A stretch of 64,000 bases of DNA from an uncultured Clostridia bacterium (GTDB lineage: Bacteria; Bacillota; Clostridia; Oscillospirales; Acutalibacteraceae). Position numbers and translations under genes: made by a program. Below are positions 1-7,258 of the stretch, piece after piece; position 1 is the stretch's first letter; each line of letters starts with the position of its first letter. The notes under the pieces are model-generated. The model worked only from the letters and a program-made list of their open reading frames with translations, was not told the DNA's origin and did no database searches. The stretch spans positions 1-64,000 of the forward strand of contig CAJFTS010000012.1 in NCBI GenBank assembly GCA_904420015.1, in the 5' to 3' direction.

Positions 1-435
1 ACACATTTGCAAAAATTCCTTTTGGAACTTGGCAGAGGTTTTTCATTTGTAGCGCGGCAGAAAAGAATAACATTTGATGGACGTCATTTTAGAATTGACC
101 TTGTATTTTATAATTACATCTTAAAATGTTTTGTGTTGATTGATTTAAAGGTTGGAGATTTAACACATCAGGATTTAGGACAGATGCAGATGTATGTTCA
201 TTATTATGAACGAGAACTTATGAATGAAGGAGACAATCCGCCGATTGGTATTGTTTTGTGTGCAGATAAAAGTGAGTCTGTAGTTAAGTATACGTTACCT
301 GAAAATGAAACACAGATTTTTGCTTCAAAATACAAATTGTATTTACCAAGCGAGGAAGAATTGCTACGTGAATTAAAGCAGGAATACCAAGCATTGGAAT
401 CTATTAAGACAGTAGAAGAAAATATTGGTAATTAG
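1..435 (+). CDS. DUF1016 (YhcG-type) PD-(D/E)XK nuclease, 3' part only
   Basis: The reading frame is already open at base 1, so this is the C-terminal part of a longer protein whose start lies outside the window. It matches the C-terminal nuclease domain of the DUF1016/YhcG family: a conserved GKGF-like start (LGRGFSFVARQKRI), then IDLVFYN, FVLIDLKVG (the D...D-x-K arrangement of a PD-(D/E)XK fold), GQMQMYV, and the family-typical tail IFASKYKLYLPSEEEL. Family members are often found in restriction or defence islands and mobile DNA; the role here is not shown. The gene is clearly AT-rich compared with the GC-rich genes that follow, so acquisition by transfer is likely. Confidence 0.85.
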   Translation, partial: THLQKFLLELGRGFSFVARQKRITFDGRHFRIDLVFYNYILKCFVLIDLKVGDLTHQDLGQMQMYVHYYERELMNEGDNPPIGIVLCADKSESVVKYTLPENETQIFASKYKLYLPSEEELLRELKQEYQALESIKTVEENIGN

Positions 436-1425
436 GAGTAGATTTTGCATTAAGGTGATACAAAATTGATAGAATCTATATTTTGTGGGAAAAGGGATGT
501 GCGAGCAGTATTAGTATTGTATAAATATTGCCCATATTTCCGTAATTTTGTGGGGATATGTTTTAATTTGGTACTCATGTGGAGACGGTTGTACTTTTGT
601 CCCGGATTATACCGAAAGGGGTATTTTAAAGGAGGCGGCCCCCCAATCCCGTCGTGATAAGGGCGGTACAAAAAACCGGACAAGCCTGCCATGGCAGGCT
701 TGTCCGGTTTTTCTTTTGTAAAAGTCAACGACCGGCTCTGCCGGTGGAGATGTCCCGCAAAAAAGCGTTCGCTATAAGCATCGAGGGAAGCGAGCTGCTT
801 AAAGCCAGCCTAATGGTGACGAAAGGCTTCCGTTAAAATGGGGATTCGCCTGTTTACGGGCCGCGGGGCAAGTGATGCAAGTGAAATCAATTTCTGTGCA
901 TCTTGAGACGCTTGCTGGTAATAAGCCCTTCTAGGGCTTTTCATGCCTCCGGCTTTGCCGGTGGTTTTAACTTATCGGGGACCACCGGCTTCACTGATGG
1001 TTCCCAAAAAATCGTTCGCTTTTAGATTTAAGCGGATTCGAATAAAAAGCCCGTATATGAACGGGAGGAGACGTCCATGGGTAAGGCTGTTCACGGGCGG
1101 CAGGGCATTGGATTCCAACGGCAGAAGATTTCGATGCCAGCCGGTATTATGGCCCTGCCAGGGCCTATGAAAGCCACCGCTCTTAGCTGGTTGTCGTGAT
1201 TGGAACGAGCTGTTTTGCAAAAAATGACAGAATCGTTGCGCTGGCGGGCTTTAAGCACTTTAGGCGGTAATAGGAGAAGGGAGAATAATCGGCCGCAAAA
1301 ACAGACGGACATGCTCAAAAGAAAAAGGCCCAATGGGGCGTTCCCGGCAGGCGCCCGACCGCCTGCCCTTGCGTTTGCACGAAAAACCCCCAGTCTGAAA
1401 GATACCCGGACCGGGATTAGTGACA
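436..1425. other. Gene-poor stretch, AT-rich to GC-rich boundary
   Basis: About 1 kb with no credible gene. The first 200 bases are AT-rich like the upstream nuclease gene and then change sharply to GC-rich near base 640. It contains a long perfect palindrome (671-712), a short hairpin with AAGCCCT/AGGGCTT arms (923-939), a GGCCCTG-C-CAGGGCC palindrome (1153-1167), and two related patches near 731-775 and 948-1025. Open frames here lack ribosome sites and resemble no family I know. It could hold a small RNA ending at the 671-712 hairpin, or be decayed mobile DNA. Confidence 0.5.
671..712. terminator. Perfect 42-bp palindrome, probable bidirectional terminator
   Basis: Arms of 20 bp (671-690 and 693-712) around a 2-base centre are exactly complementary. 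The arms begin with AAAAA and end with TTTTT, so a hairpin with a U-tract forms in either direction. It is well placed to stop transcription leaving the nuclease gene or an unrecognised RNA from 440-670. Confidence 0.7.
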
Positions 1426-1794
1426 CTAGCTGTTGCGTTGTGCGTGCGCCTTAATGGCTTCAAAGCTTTCGCTGCTGATGACGTGCTCAATGCGGCAGGC
1501 GTCCTTGACAGCGGTATCCGGATCCACGCCCAGCGCCACCAGCCAATTGGACAATAAGGTGTGGCGTTCATACATTTTTTCGGCGATTTGGCGTCCGGCA
1601 TCCAGCAGGATCAGACAGCCGTCTGCGTCTACCTCAATATAACCGTTTTCCCTGAGGTTTTTCATCGCAATGCTGACGCTGGGCTTAGAAAATCCCAGCT
1701 CGTTGGCCACGTCGATGGAACGGACCATGCCCTTGCGTTTTTGCAGCATCAGGATGGTCTCCAAATAATTCTCAGCCGATTCTTGTATTTTCAT
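1426..1794 (-). CDS. DtxR/MntR-family metal-dependent regulator
   Basis: A 122-residue protein starting MKIQESAENYLETILML, the classic N-terminus of DtxR/IdeR/MntR repressors. A winged helix-turn-helix follows (VRSIDVANELGFSKPSVSIAMKNLRENGYI, described by its ends), then the first metal-binding/dimerisation domain with His, Glu and Cys candidates (ERHTLL, CRIEHVIS). It lacks the SH3-like third domain, like MntR-size members. The ATG at 1794 is preferred because GGGTGG lies 6 bases upstream; a TTG 21 bases further upstream has no such site. It is divergent from the feo operon, so it probably represses feo genes when bound to Fe2+ (or Mn2+). Which metal is sensed cannot be told. Confidence 0.85.
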   Translation of the reverse strand: MKIQESAENYLETILMLQKRKGMVRSIDVANELGFSKPSVSIAMKNLRENGYIEVDADGCLILLDAGRQIAEKMYERHTLLSNWLVALGVDPDTAVKDACRIEHVISSESFEAIKAHAQRNS

Positions 1795-1824
1795 CTTGCA
1801 CCACCCTAATTTCAACAGATTCGT

Positions 1825-1842
1825 TATAATTCACAAATTATA
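1825..1842. promoter_or_regulatory. Inverted repeat upstream of the DtxR-type gene
   Basis: Perfect 7-bp arms TATAATT and AATTATA around CACA, located 31-48 bases upstream of the regulator start within an AT-rich promoter region. It may be its own promoter or operator region. Its sequence differs from the GTTAGT dyads on the feo side, so autoregulation by the same protein is uncertain. Confidence 0.35.
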
Positions 1843-1937
1843 TTTTATAGTATAGCACATTTATACACGCAAATGCAAGCAAAAGAGGATGGACGAAGGA
1901 TGTCGGAAAAAAGGAGGGATATTTTTTGGAAAAGCCC

Positions 1938-2025
1938 TTGACAAATGCATTAGCGGGAGCTAACATAGATACGGTTAGTAAGTACTAACCATTTATTTGT
2001 GTTTTTGGTTAGCGTATGCTTACTG
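1938..2025 (+). promoter_or_regulatory. feo promoter with DtxR-type operators
   Basis: A near-consensus promoter, TTGACA (1938-1943), 17 bp, TAACAT (1961-1966). A dyad TTAGC-GGGA-GCTAA overlaps the -10 (1950-1963). Just downstream is a perfect dyad GGTTAGTA-AG-TACTAACC (1973-1990), and a degenerate copy lies at 2008-2025. The perfect dyad resembles the DtxR/IdeR box class (TTAGGTTAG...CTAACCTAA), and its position over the transcription start fits repression by the divergent DtxR-type protein. Confidence 0.75.
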
Positions 2026-2042
2026 AAAGGCGGGGGTGAAAT

Positions 2043-2255
2043 ATGATGCCGTTAACGCTTGCAAATGTTGGCGAGGAAAACCTAATTCGTAAGGTGGGCG
2101 GCAATCCAGAGGTACGGGCGCATCTGGAAAATCTCGGTTTTGTAGCAGGAGGAAATGTCACGATCATTTCCACCATTGCGGGCAATCTCATCGTCAATGT
2201 GAAGGATTCCCGTGTGGCGATCAGCCGCGAAATGGCCAGCAAAATTATGGTGTAA
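2043..2255 (+). CDS. feoA: FeoA-family protein (first copy)
   Basis: A 70-residue single-domain SH3-like FeoA protein: MPLTLANVGEENLIRKVGG, then LENLGFVAGGNVTII and the closing strand VNVKDSRVAISREMASKIMV. FeoA proteins are small cytosolic partners of the FeoB ferrous-iron transporter and are thought to act on its G domain. First gene of a feoA-feoA-feoB-Cys-rich-protein operon, directly after the operator-bearing promoter. The two adjacent ATGs leave the exact start uncertain by one codon; GGGGGTGA upstream serves either. Confidence 0.9.
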   Translation: MMPLTLANVGEENLIRKVGGNPEVRAHLENLGFVAGGNVTIISTIAGNLIVNVKDSRVAISREMASKIMV

Positions 2256-2285
2256 GCCATTTTAGTCAGCAAGGAGGAAACATAC

Positions 2286-2507
2286 ATGAGAACGTTGAGA
2301 CAGGCAAAGGTGGGCGACGTGGCCACGGTGGTTAAGCTCCACGGGGAAGGCGCGGTCAAACGCCGCATCATGGATATGGGGATCACAAAGGGAACCCAGG
2401 TCCAGGTGCGGAAAGTGGCGCCGCTGGGCGATCCGGTCGAGGTGACCGTTCGCGGCTACGAGCTCTCGATCCGCAAGTCGGACGCGGAAATGATTGAGGT
2501 ACAGTAA
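2286..2507 (+). CDS. feoA: FeoA-family protein (second copy)
   Basis: A 73-residue FeoA-domain protein (MRTLRQAKVGDVATVVKLHG, MDMGITKGTQVQVRKVAPLGDPVEVTVRGYELSIRKSDA, described by its ends). It has the typical GDP(V/I)-x-(V/I)-x-(V/L)-RGYELS(I/L)R signature and is closer to canonical FeoA than the first copy. An AGGAGG site lies 7 bases upstream. Two tandem, diverged FeoA proteins before FeoB are common in Clostridia; they may form a heteromeric regulatory subunit, which is inference. Confidence 0.92.
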   Translation: MRTLRQAKVGDVATVVKLHGEGAVKRRIMDMGITKGTQVQVRKVAPLGDPVEVTVRGYELSIRKSDAEMIEVQ

Positions 2508-2548
2508 GGAGAAAAGGGGGCTTTGCTGCCCCGTTTTTTTCGCGCAAA

Positions 2549-2566
2549 GGTTAGCTGTGACTAATT
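2549..2566 (+). promoter_or_regulatory. Possible DtxR-type half-dyad before feoB
   Basis: GGTTAGCTGTGACTAATT carries TTAG...CTAA half-sites with the spacing of the upstream perfect operator but an imperfect core. It lies in the 83-base gap between the second feoA and feoB and could give feoB a secondary control point. Weak evidence. Confidence 0.35.
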
Positions 2567-2590
2567 ACATAGGGAAAGGAACGACGCGGC

Positions 2591-5002
2591 ATGGATATCC
2601 GAATTGCCTTAGCGGGCAACCCGAACAGCGGAAAAACTACCCTGTTCAATGCATTGACCGGCGCAAACCAGTTTGTGGGAAACTGGCCGGGCGTTACGGT
2701 GGAAAAGAAGGAAGGAAAACTGAAGAAACACAGCAATGTGGTCATCATGGACCTTCCCGGTATTTATTCTCTCTCCCCTTACACCTTGGAAGAGGTGGTG
2801 GCGAGAAATTACCTGATTCAGGAGCGGCCGGATGCGATTTTAAACATCATCGACGGCACGAACCTCGAGCGCAATCTCTACCTGACTACTCAGCTGACGG
2901 AGCTGGGCATTCCGGTAGTGGTGGCGGTCAACATGATGGATGTCGTTAAGAAAAACGGCGATCACATCCATATTGACGAGCTGTCCCGGCAGCTGGGCTG
3001 CAAGGTGGTGGAAATTTCCGCCTTGAAGGGTACCGGCACGATGCAGGCGGCGGAGGAAGCCGTGAAGGCGGCTGCCAACACCAAGACGATTCCGCAGCAC
3101 AGCTTCAGCGGCCCGGTGGAGCACGCCATCGCTCACATTGAGGAAGCGGCGGTTCACAACCTGCCTGCCGAACAGCAGCGCTGGTACGCCATCAAGATTT
3201 TTGAGCGGGACGAAAAGGTTCTGTCTCAGCTGAAGCTTAGCAAAACCGTTCTCGATCACATTGAGGAAGATATCCTTGCGGCGGAAAAAGAACTCGACGA
3301 CGATGCGGAAAGCATCATCACCAACGAGCGGTATCTTTACATCGCCTCCATCATCAAGGGGTGTTATAAGAAAAAGAACCGCGGCAAGCTTACCACCTCC
3401 GACAAAATCGATAAGGTGGTAACCAACCGGTGGCTTGCCCTGCCGATTTTTGCGGTGGTCATGTTTATCGTATATTATCTTTCGGTGTCCACGGTGGGCA
3501 CCTGGGCCACCGACTGGGCCAACGACGGATTGTTCGGCGACGGCTATCACCTGTTTGCCATCGGCTCGGCCGAGTATGAGGAGGCGGCGGAGGAATATGT
3601 CATTCCGGGCGCCGTCGTGGAAGCCTTTGAATCCGCTGCGGAAGAGGCGGATGTGGATCCCGCCCAAGCGACCGATTTGACCACTACCGCTTACCTCTAT
3701 GACGACGACGGAAACGTAGAGGAAGAAATTCCGGTGGACTTCGCCGCTTATGAAGAAGCGGCCGCCATCGAAGAGCCGGATCCCGCCAATTACGGCGTTT
3801 GGGTGCCCGGCCTGCCCAGCCTCATTGGGGACGGCCTTAACGCAATCAACTGCGCCGACTGGCTCCAGGGCCTGATTCTCGACGGCATTGTGGGCGGTGT
3901 GGGCGCCGTGCTGGGCTTCGTTCCGCAGATGCTCGTGCTCTTCCTGCTGCTGGCGTTCCTGGAATCCTGCGGTTATATGGCGCGTATCGCCTTTGTTCTC
4001 GACCGTATCTTCCGGAAATTCGGCCTTTCCGGCAAGTCCTTCATCCCGATGCTCATCGGTACCGGCTGCGGGATCCCCGGCATCATGGCCTCCCGTACCA
4101 TTGAAAACGACCGGGATCGCAAGATGACCGTTATGACCACCACCTTTATTCCCTGCAGCGCGAAGCTCCCCATTATTGCGCTGATTGCCGGCGCTCTGTT
4201 CGGCGGAGCATGGTGGGTGGCGCCGAGCGCCTATTTTGTCGGCATTGCGGCCATCATCCTTTCCGGCATTATGCTTAAGAAAACCAAGATGTTTGCAGGC
4301 GATCCGGCTCCCTTTGTTATGGAGCTGCCCGCCTATCACTGGCCCACGGTGGGCAACATTCTGCGTTCCATGTGGGAGCGGGCCTGGTCCTTCATCAAGA
4401 AGGCCGGTACGGTTATCCTGCTTTCCGCCATCCTTCTGTGGTTCCTGCAGGGCTTCGGCTTTGAGGACGGCAGCTTCGGTATGGTTGAGGATCTCAACAA
4501 TTCCATCCTGGCGGTTATCGGCGGCGCAATTTCCTGGATCTTCTCTCCGCTCGGCTGGGGCGATTGGCAGGCGGCTGTGGCGTCCATCACCGGTCTCATT
4601 GCCAAGGAAAACGTGGTCAGCACCTTCGGTGTGCTCTACGGCGGCTTTGACGAAGTGGCTGAAAACGGCTGGCAGGTCTGGGCCAATATGCAGTCCTTCT
4701 TTACTCCGCTTTCGGCCTATTCCTTCCTGATCTTCAATCTCCTGTGCGCGCCCTGCTTTGCGGCTATCGGTGCCATCAAGCGGGAGATGAACAGCGCAAA
4801 GTGGACCTTCTTCGCCATCGGCTATCAGTGCGTGTTCGCTTATGCCATTTCGCTGGTGGTCTATCAGCTGGGTATGCTGTTTACGGGCAGTGGAAACGTC
4901 ATCGGATCCATCGTTGCCTTTGCCATTGTGGCGTTGATCCTGTTTATGCTCTTCCGTCCATATAAGGAGAGCAATACTCTCAAGACAAAGGTTAAGGTGT
5001 AA
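2591..5002 (+). CDS. feoB: FeoB ferrous iron transporter
   Basis: An 803-residue inner-membrane Fe2+ transporter. The N-terminal G domain shows G1 GNPNSGKT (residues 9-16), G3 DLPG, G4 NMMD and a SALKGTG G5-like segment, followed by the helical GDI-like domain. The membrane core begins near residue 281 (WLALPIFAVVMF) and includes the Gate motifs (GCGIPGIMASRT, IPCSAKLPI) and a C-terminal helix bundle. Between the first helix and the rest is an unusually acidic insert (about residues 327-402, 24 Asp/Glu and no Lys/Arg). This makes the protein longer than the roughly 700-770 residues usual for the family. It is in the feo operon under the DtxR-type operator. Confidence 0.97.
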   Translation: MDIRIALAGNPNSGKTTLFNALTGANQFVGNWPGVTVEKKEGKLKKHSNVVIMDLPGIYSLSPYTLEEVVARNYLIQERPDAILNIIDGTNLERNLYLTTQLTELGIPVVVAVNMMDVVKKNGDHIHIDELSRQLGCKVVEISALKGTGTMQAAEEAVKAAANTKTIPQHSFSGPVEHAIAHIEEAAVHNLPAEQQRWYAIKIFERDEKVLSQLKLSKTVLDHIEEDILAAEKELDDDAESIITNERYLYIASIIKGCYKKKNRGKLTTSDKIDKVVTNRWLALPIFAVVMFIVYYLSVSTVGTWATDWANDGLFGDGYHLFAIGSAEYEEAAEEYVIPGAVVEAFESAAEEADVDPAQATDLTTTAYLYDDDGNVEEEIPVDFAAYEEAAAIEEPDPANYGVWVPGLPSLIGDGLNAINCADWLQGLILDGIVGGVGAVLGFVPQMLVLFLLLAFLESCGYMARIAFVLDRIFRKFGLSGKSFIPMLIGTGCGIPGIMASRTIENDRDRKMTVMTTTFIPCSAKLPIIALIAGALFGGAWWVAPSAYFVGIAAIILSGIMLKKTKMFAGDPAPFVMELPAYHWPTVGNILRSMWERAWSFIKKAGTVILLSAILLWFLQGFGFEDGSFGMVEDLNNSILAVIGGAISWIFSPLGWGDWQAAVASITGLIAKENVVSTFGVLYGGFDEVAENGWQVWANMQSFFTPLSAYSFLIFNLLCAPCFAAIGAIKREMNSAKWTFFAIGYQCVFAYAISLVVYQLGMLFTGSGNVIGSIVAFAIVALILFMLFRPYKESNTLKTKVKV

Positions 5003-5022
5003 GGCAAAAGGAGGAAACGGAG

Positions 5023-5193
5023 ATGCTGGATTTTCTCGCAACAAACTGGGGTACGATTGCCGTCGGCGCGGCAGTGGCGGCGGTTGTGGTACTGGTCATT
5101 GTGAAACTGCGGCGGGATCGGAAAAAAGGCAGTTCCAGCTGCGGCTGCGGCTGTGACCATTGTCCTTCCTCGGGCATGTGCCATAAGAAATAG
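5023..5193 (+). CDS. FeoB-associated Cys-rich membrane protein
   Basis: A 56-residue protein: a single N-terminal membrane helix (about residues 10-28, GTIAVGAAVAAVVVLVIV), a basic stretch RRDRKK, then a cysteine cluster CGCGCDHCPSSGMC. This is the layout of the small FeoB-associated Cys-rich membrane proteins that follow feoB in many Firmicutes. The cysteines may bind iron or sense redox state; the function is not established. GGAGG lies 7 bases before the ATG, and the gene starts 20 bases after feoB, so it is the last gene of the operon. Confidence 0.9.
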   Translation: MLDFLATNWGTIAVGAAVAAVVVLVIVKLRRDRKKGSSSCGCGCDHCPSSGMCHKK

Positions 5194-5616
5194 CCGGTAC
5201 CTTACGGTGTCTCCTCCGTTTATTTGAATTATTTTTCATGCGGCGGAACGCGGGTCCCCTTTCCGCGTTCCGCCAGCAGACGGCTTTCATCGGCAAAGAA
5301 GGGTGCATGCAGTTGTGTTTGTCCTTTCATCGCGCAGTTTTTATGCGGATTTGAAAGGAATGAACCGCGAAAAGAGGGGGAAAATGAAAGCAAGAAGGGA
5401 CGGCGGACGCCGTTTTTTCTTCCACTGTGGTTAGTTATAACTAACTAAATGAAGCCTTTCTCACTGGTTTTATCTACCCTTTCAGGGATAAGGGCTTGCC
5501 GCCCAAAAAGGCATTGCGTGACAGCAAACGGCGGCTTTTTCGCCTGTGAGGCATTGCAAAGGGAGAAGCGGCCCCATAACTCGAAATCACAGACGTGACA
5601 GATGAAAGGAGCAAAC
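5194..5616 (+). other. Intergenic region holding a second iron-box-like dyad
   Basis: A 423-base gap with no credible gene, separating the feo operon from the DUF2325-DUF3793-flavodoxin unit. The notable element is the perfect dyad at 5430-5445. I see no strong terminator after the Cys-rich gene, so some read-through from feo is possible. Confidence 0.5.
5430..5445. promoter_or_regulatory. Perfect GTTAGTTATAACTAAC operator-like dyad
   Basis: The 16-bp palindrome GTTAGTTATAACTAAC shares the GTTAGT/ACTAAC half-sites of the feo operator at 1973-1990. It is 170 bases upstream of the DUF2325 gene and is the best candidate for iron control of that unit by the DtxR-type protein encoded at 1426-1794. 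Confidence 0.6.
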
Positions 5617-5904
5617 ATGAGTATCGTAATTGTGGGCGGAAACGAGCGGATGGTCTGCCAATATCAGAACATCTGCAAGCAGTATGGATGCAAGGCCAAG
5701 GTATACCCAAAAGAAAACGGTTCGCTGCGTAAGAAGCTGGGATGCCCCGATCTTCTGATTTTGTTTACCAGCACCGTATCCCACAAGATGGTCATCAGCG
5801 CCTTCCAAGAGGCGAAACGAAACAATGTGCCGGTTGCGCGCGTGCACACCAGCAGCGCCACGGCCCTGCACTCGGTTTTGTCGGAACACTGTCTGAAGCG
5901 ATAA
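5617..5904 (+). CDS. DUF2325 domain-containing protein
   Basis: A 95-residue Rossmann-like protein: MSIVIVGGNERMVCQYQNIC at the start, a conserved hydrophobic strand LLILFTSTVSHKM, and NNVPVARVHTSSATALHSVL at the end. This matches DUF2325, a small family with no settled function that recurs beside feo and flavodoxin genes in Clostridia. The ATG at 5617 has AAAGGAG 6 bases upstream; an upstream in-frame ATG would swallow that site. It is 20 bases before the DUF3793 gene, so the two are probably co-transcribed. Confidence 0.8.
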   Translation: MSIVIVGGNERMVCQYQNICKQYGCKAKVYPKENGSLRKKLGCPDLLILFTSTVSHKMVISAFQEAKRNNVPVARVHTSSATALHSVLSEHCLKR

Positions 5905-5924
5905 GAAAGGGGAAGGGTCTTTGG

Positions 5925-6473
5925 ATGGAACGGTATCTGATTGCACATTGCTCGCCTACCCTGGCGTCTTTAAAGACAGCGAATTTGTTCTGTTATCCTT
6001 ATTCCTGTGAACAGCAGCTGCGTGAACAGCTGGCCCAATGGAACGCCCGGCTGGGACGGAAAGGAATCTCCCTGCTTATATTGCGCCGCCGGGAGGGGAC
6101 AGCGCTGGTTTACGTCTTTCGAAAGGCGCGGCTGCAGGCGGATTTGTCCAATCCGGACACCGCTCGGTTTCTCCTTCGCTACGGCTATCGGTATCCCAAG
6201 GTAGAGGATGCCCTTCGGCGTTTAAAAAAACGACTCAAGCGATGCGATTCGTTTCCACATGAAATTGGTTTGTTTTTGGGATATCCTTTGGGAGATGTTG
6301 TTGGATTTATTCGAAATGAAGGGAAAAACTGCAAATGCACCGGGTGCTGGAAGGTGTATTGCGACGAATGGGAGGCCGTCAAGGCCTTTGAAAAGATGAA
6401 AAAATGCAAAGATGTCTACGCACGTCTTTGGAACCAAGGCAGGAGTGTTTGGCAGCTGACTGTGGCTGCTTGA
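5925..6473 (+). CDS. DUF3793 family protein
   Basis: A 182-residue protein beginning MERYLIAHCSPTLASLKTAN, with a central DxxRFLLRYGY-like segment (TARFLLRYGYRYPKVEDALR), the motif EIGLFLGYPLGDVVGFI, and a cysteine-bearing KNCKCTGCWKVY. These are the hallmarks of DUF3793, a clostridial family of unknown function typically next to flavodoxin and feo genes. The pair of closely spaced cysteines could hold a metal, which is inference. GGGGAAGGG upstream supports the start. It is the middle gene of the DUF2325-DUF3793-flavodoxin unit. Confidence 0.85.
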   Translation: MERYLIAHCSPTLASLKTANLFCYPYSCEQQLREQLAQWNARLGRKGISLLILRRREGTALVYVFRKARLQADLSNPDTARFLLRYGYRYPKVEDALRRLKKRLKRCDSFPHEIGLFLGYPLGDVVGFIRNEGKNCKCTGCWKVYCDEWEAVKAFEKMKKCKDVYARLWNQGRSVWQLTVAA

Positions 6474-6507
6474 CATAGAAAAATACATAGAAAGAGGTTA
6501 TGCCAAT

Positions 6508-6930
6508 ATGAGCAAGGTTGCAGTTGTCTACTGGAGCGGTACGGGAAACACCGAACAAATGGCCCAGAAGGTCGAGGAAGGCGCGAAGGCGGCGGGCGCC
6601 GAGGTTACGCTGCTGACTTCGGCGGAGTTTGGAGCCGATGCGATGGATCAGTATGACGCGGTGGCGTTTGGTTGTCCTTCCATGGGTGCCGAGCAGCTGG
6701 AGGAAAGCGAGTTTGAGCCCATGTTCTCCGCTTGCGAAGGAAAGCTCAAGGGAAAGAAAATCGCGCTCTTCGGTTCCTACGGCTGGGGCGACGGAGAATG
6801 GATGCGTACCTGGGAAGAGACGTGCATGGCCGACGGCGCGGTGCTCGCCTGCGACAGCGTGATCTGTAACGAGGCCCCCGATGAGGAGGCACAGGAGGCC
6901 TGTGTGAAGCTGGGCGAGGCGCTCGCGTAA
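6508..6930 (+). CDS. Flavodoxin
   Basis: A 140-residue short-chain flavodoxin. The FMN phosphate loop WSGTGNTEQMA is at residues 9-19, with the typical downstream FGCPSMGAEQLEESEFEPM and ALFGSYGWGDGEWMRTWEE (isoalloxazine-binding loops). It is a low-potential one-electron carrier that replaces ferredoxin when iron is short, which fits its place in an operon with an iron-box-like dyad. AGAGGTTA lies upstream of the ATG. It is the last gene before a terminator at 7104-7138. Confidence 0.95.
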   Translation: MSKVAVVYWSGTGNTEQMAQKVEEGAKAAGAEVTLLTSAEFGADAMDQYDAVAFGCPSMGAEQLEESEFEPMFSACEGKLKGKKIALFGSYGWGDGEWMRTWEETCMADGAVLACDSVICNEAPDEEAQEACVKLGEALA

Positions 6931-7258
6931 GATGAAATGGGCGCAATCGCTCTTCTTTGTTGAGCTCTAGCGGGGAATGCAGAGCTTCCTATGCTTTTGA
7001 AAGGCGGATTGTCTGGCCGGCCCCCCTCCGGCCCGCTGCCGGAAAAAGGCGGATAATCGGGCTCCTCGCTCTCTTCGCTTTGTATGTTCGAATGTATGAG
7101 AAAGGCTGGTGCCGTCCATTGGGCGGTGCCGGCCTTTTCCTGTTTGTCTTTTGTAATTTGTTGGACAGATGGACGCGAGGGGGTAAATATGCTACCATTG
7201 CCGTAGAGCGCCGAATGATGTGCGGTGCAATACGGAGCTACTTGATGGGAGGCATAGT
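6931..7258 (+). other. Intergenic region after flavodoxin
   Basis: A 328-base gap. It holds the flavodoxin-unit terminator (7104-7138) and the short leader of the next gene; otherwise nothing recognisable. Confidence 0.5.
7104..7138 (+). terminator. Rho-independent terminator after flavodoxin
   Basis: A 14-bp stem (7104-7117 with 7121-7134), with several G-U pairs and a 3-base loop, is followed by TTTT. It is placed to end the DUF2325-DUF3793-flavodoxin transcript. Confidence 0.65.

Noticed and set aside
436-670. Candidate 6S or other named RNA ending at the 671-712 hairpin
   Set aside because: I could not find the long closing stem of 6S RNA or motifs of SRP or RNase P RNA, so no RNA class is claimed.
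1260-1601. Overlapping frames at the 3' side of the DtxR-type gene
   Set aside because: They overlap the real regulator gene in another frame and lack starts with ribosome sites.
2840-5044. 734-codon open frame antisense to feoB
   Set aside because: A shadow of GC-rich codon use in feoB; the translation is low-complexity His/Gly/Arg-rich and has no domain.
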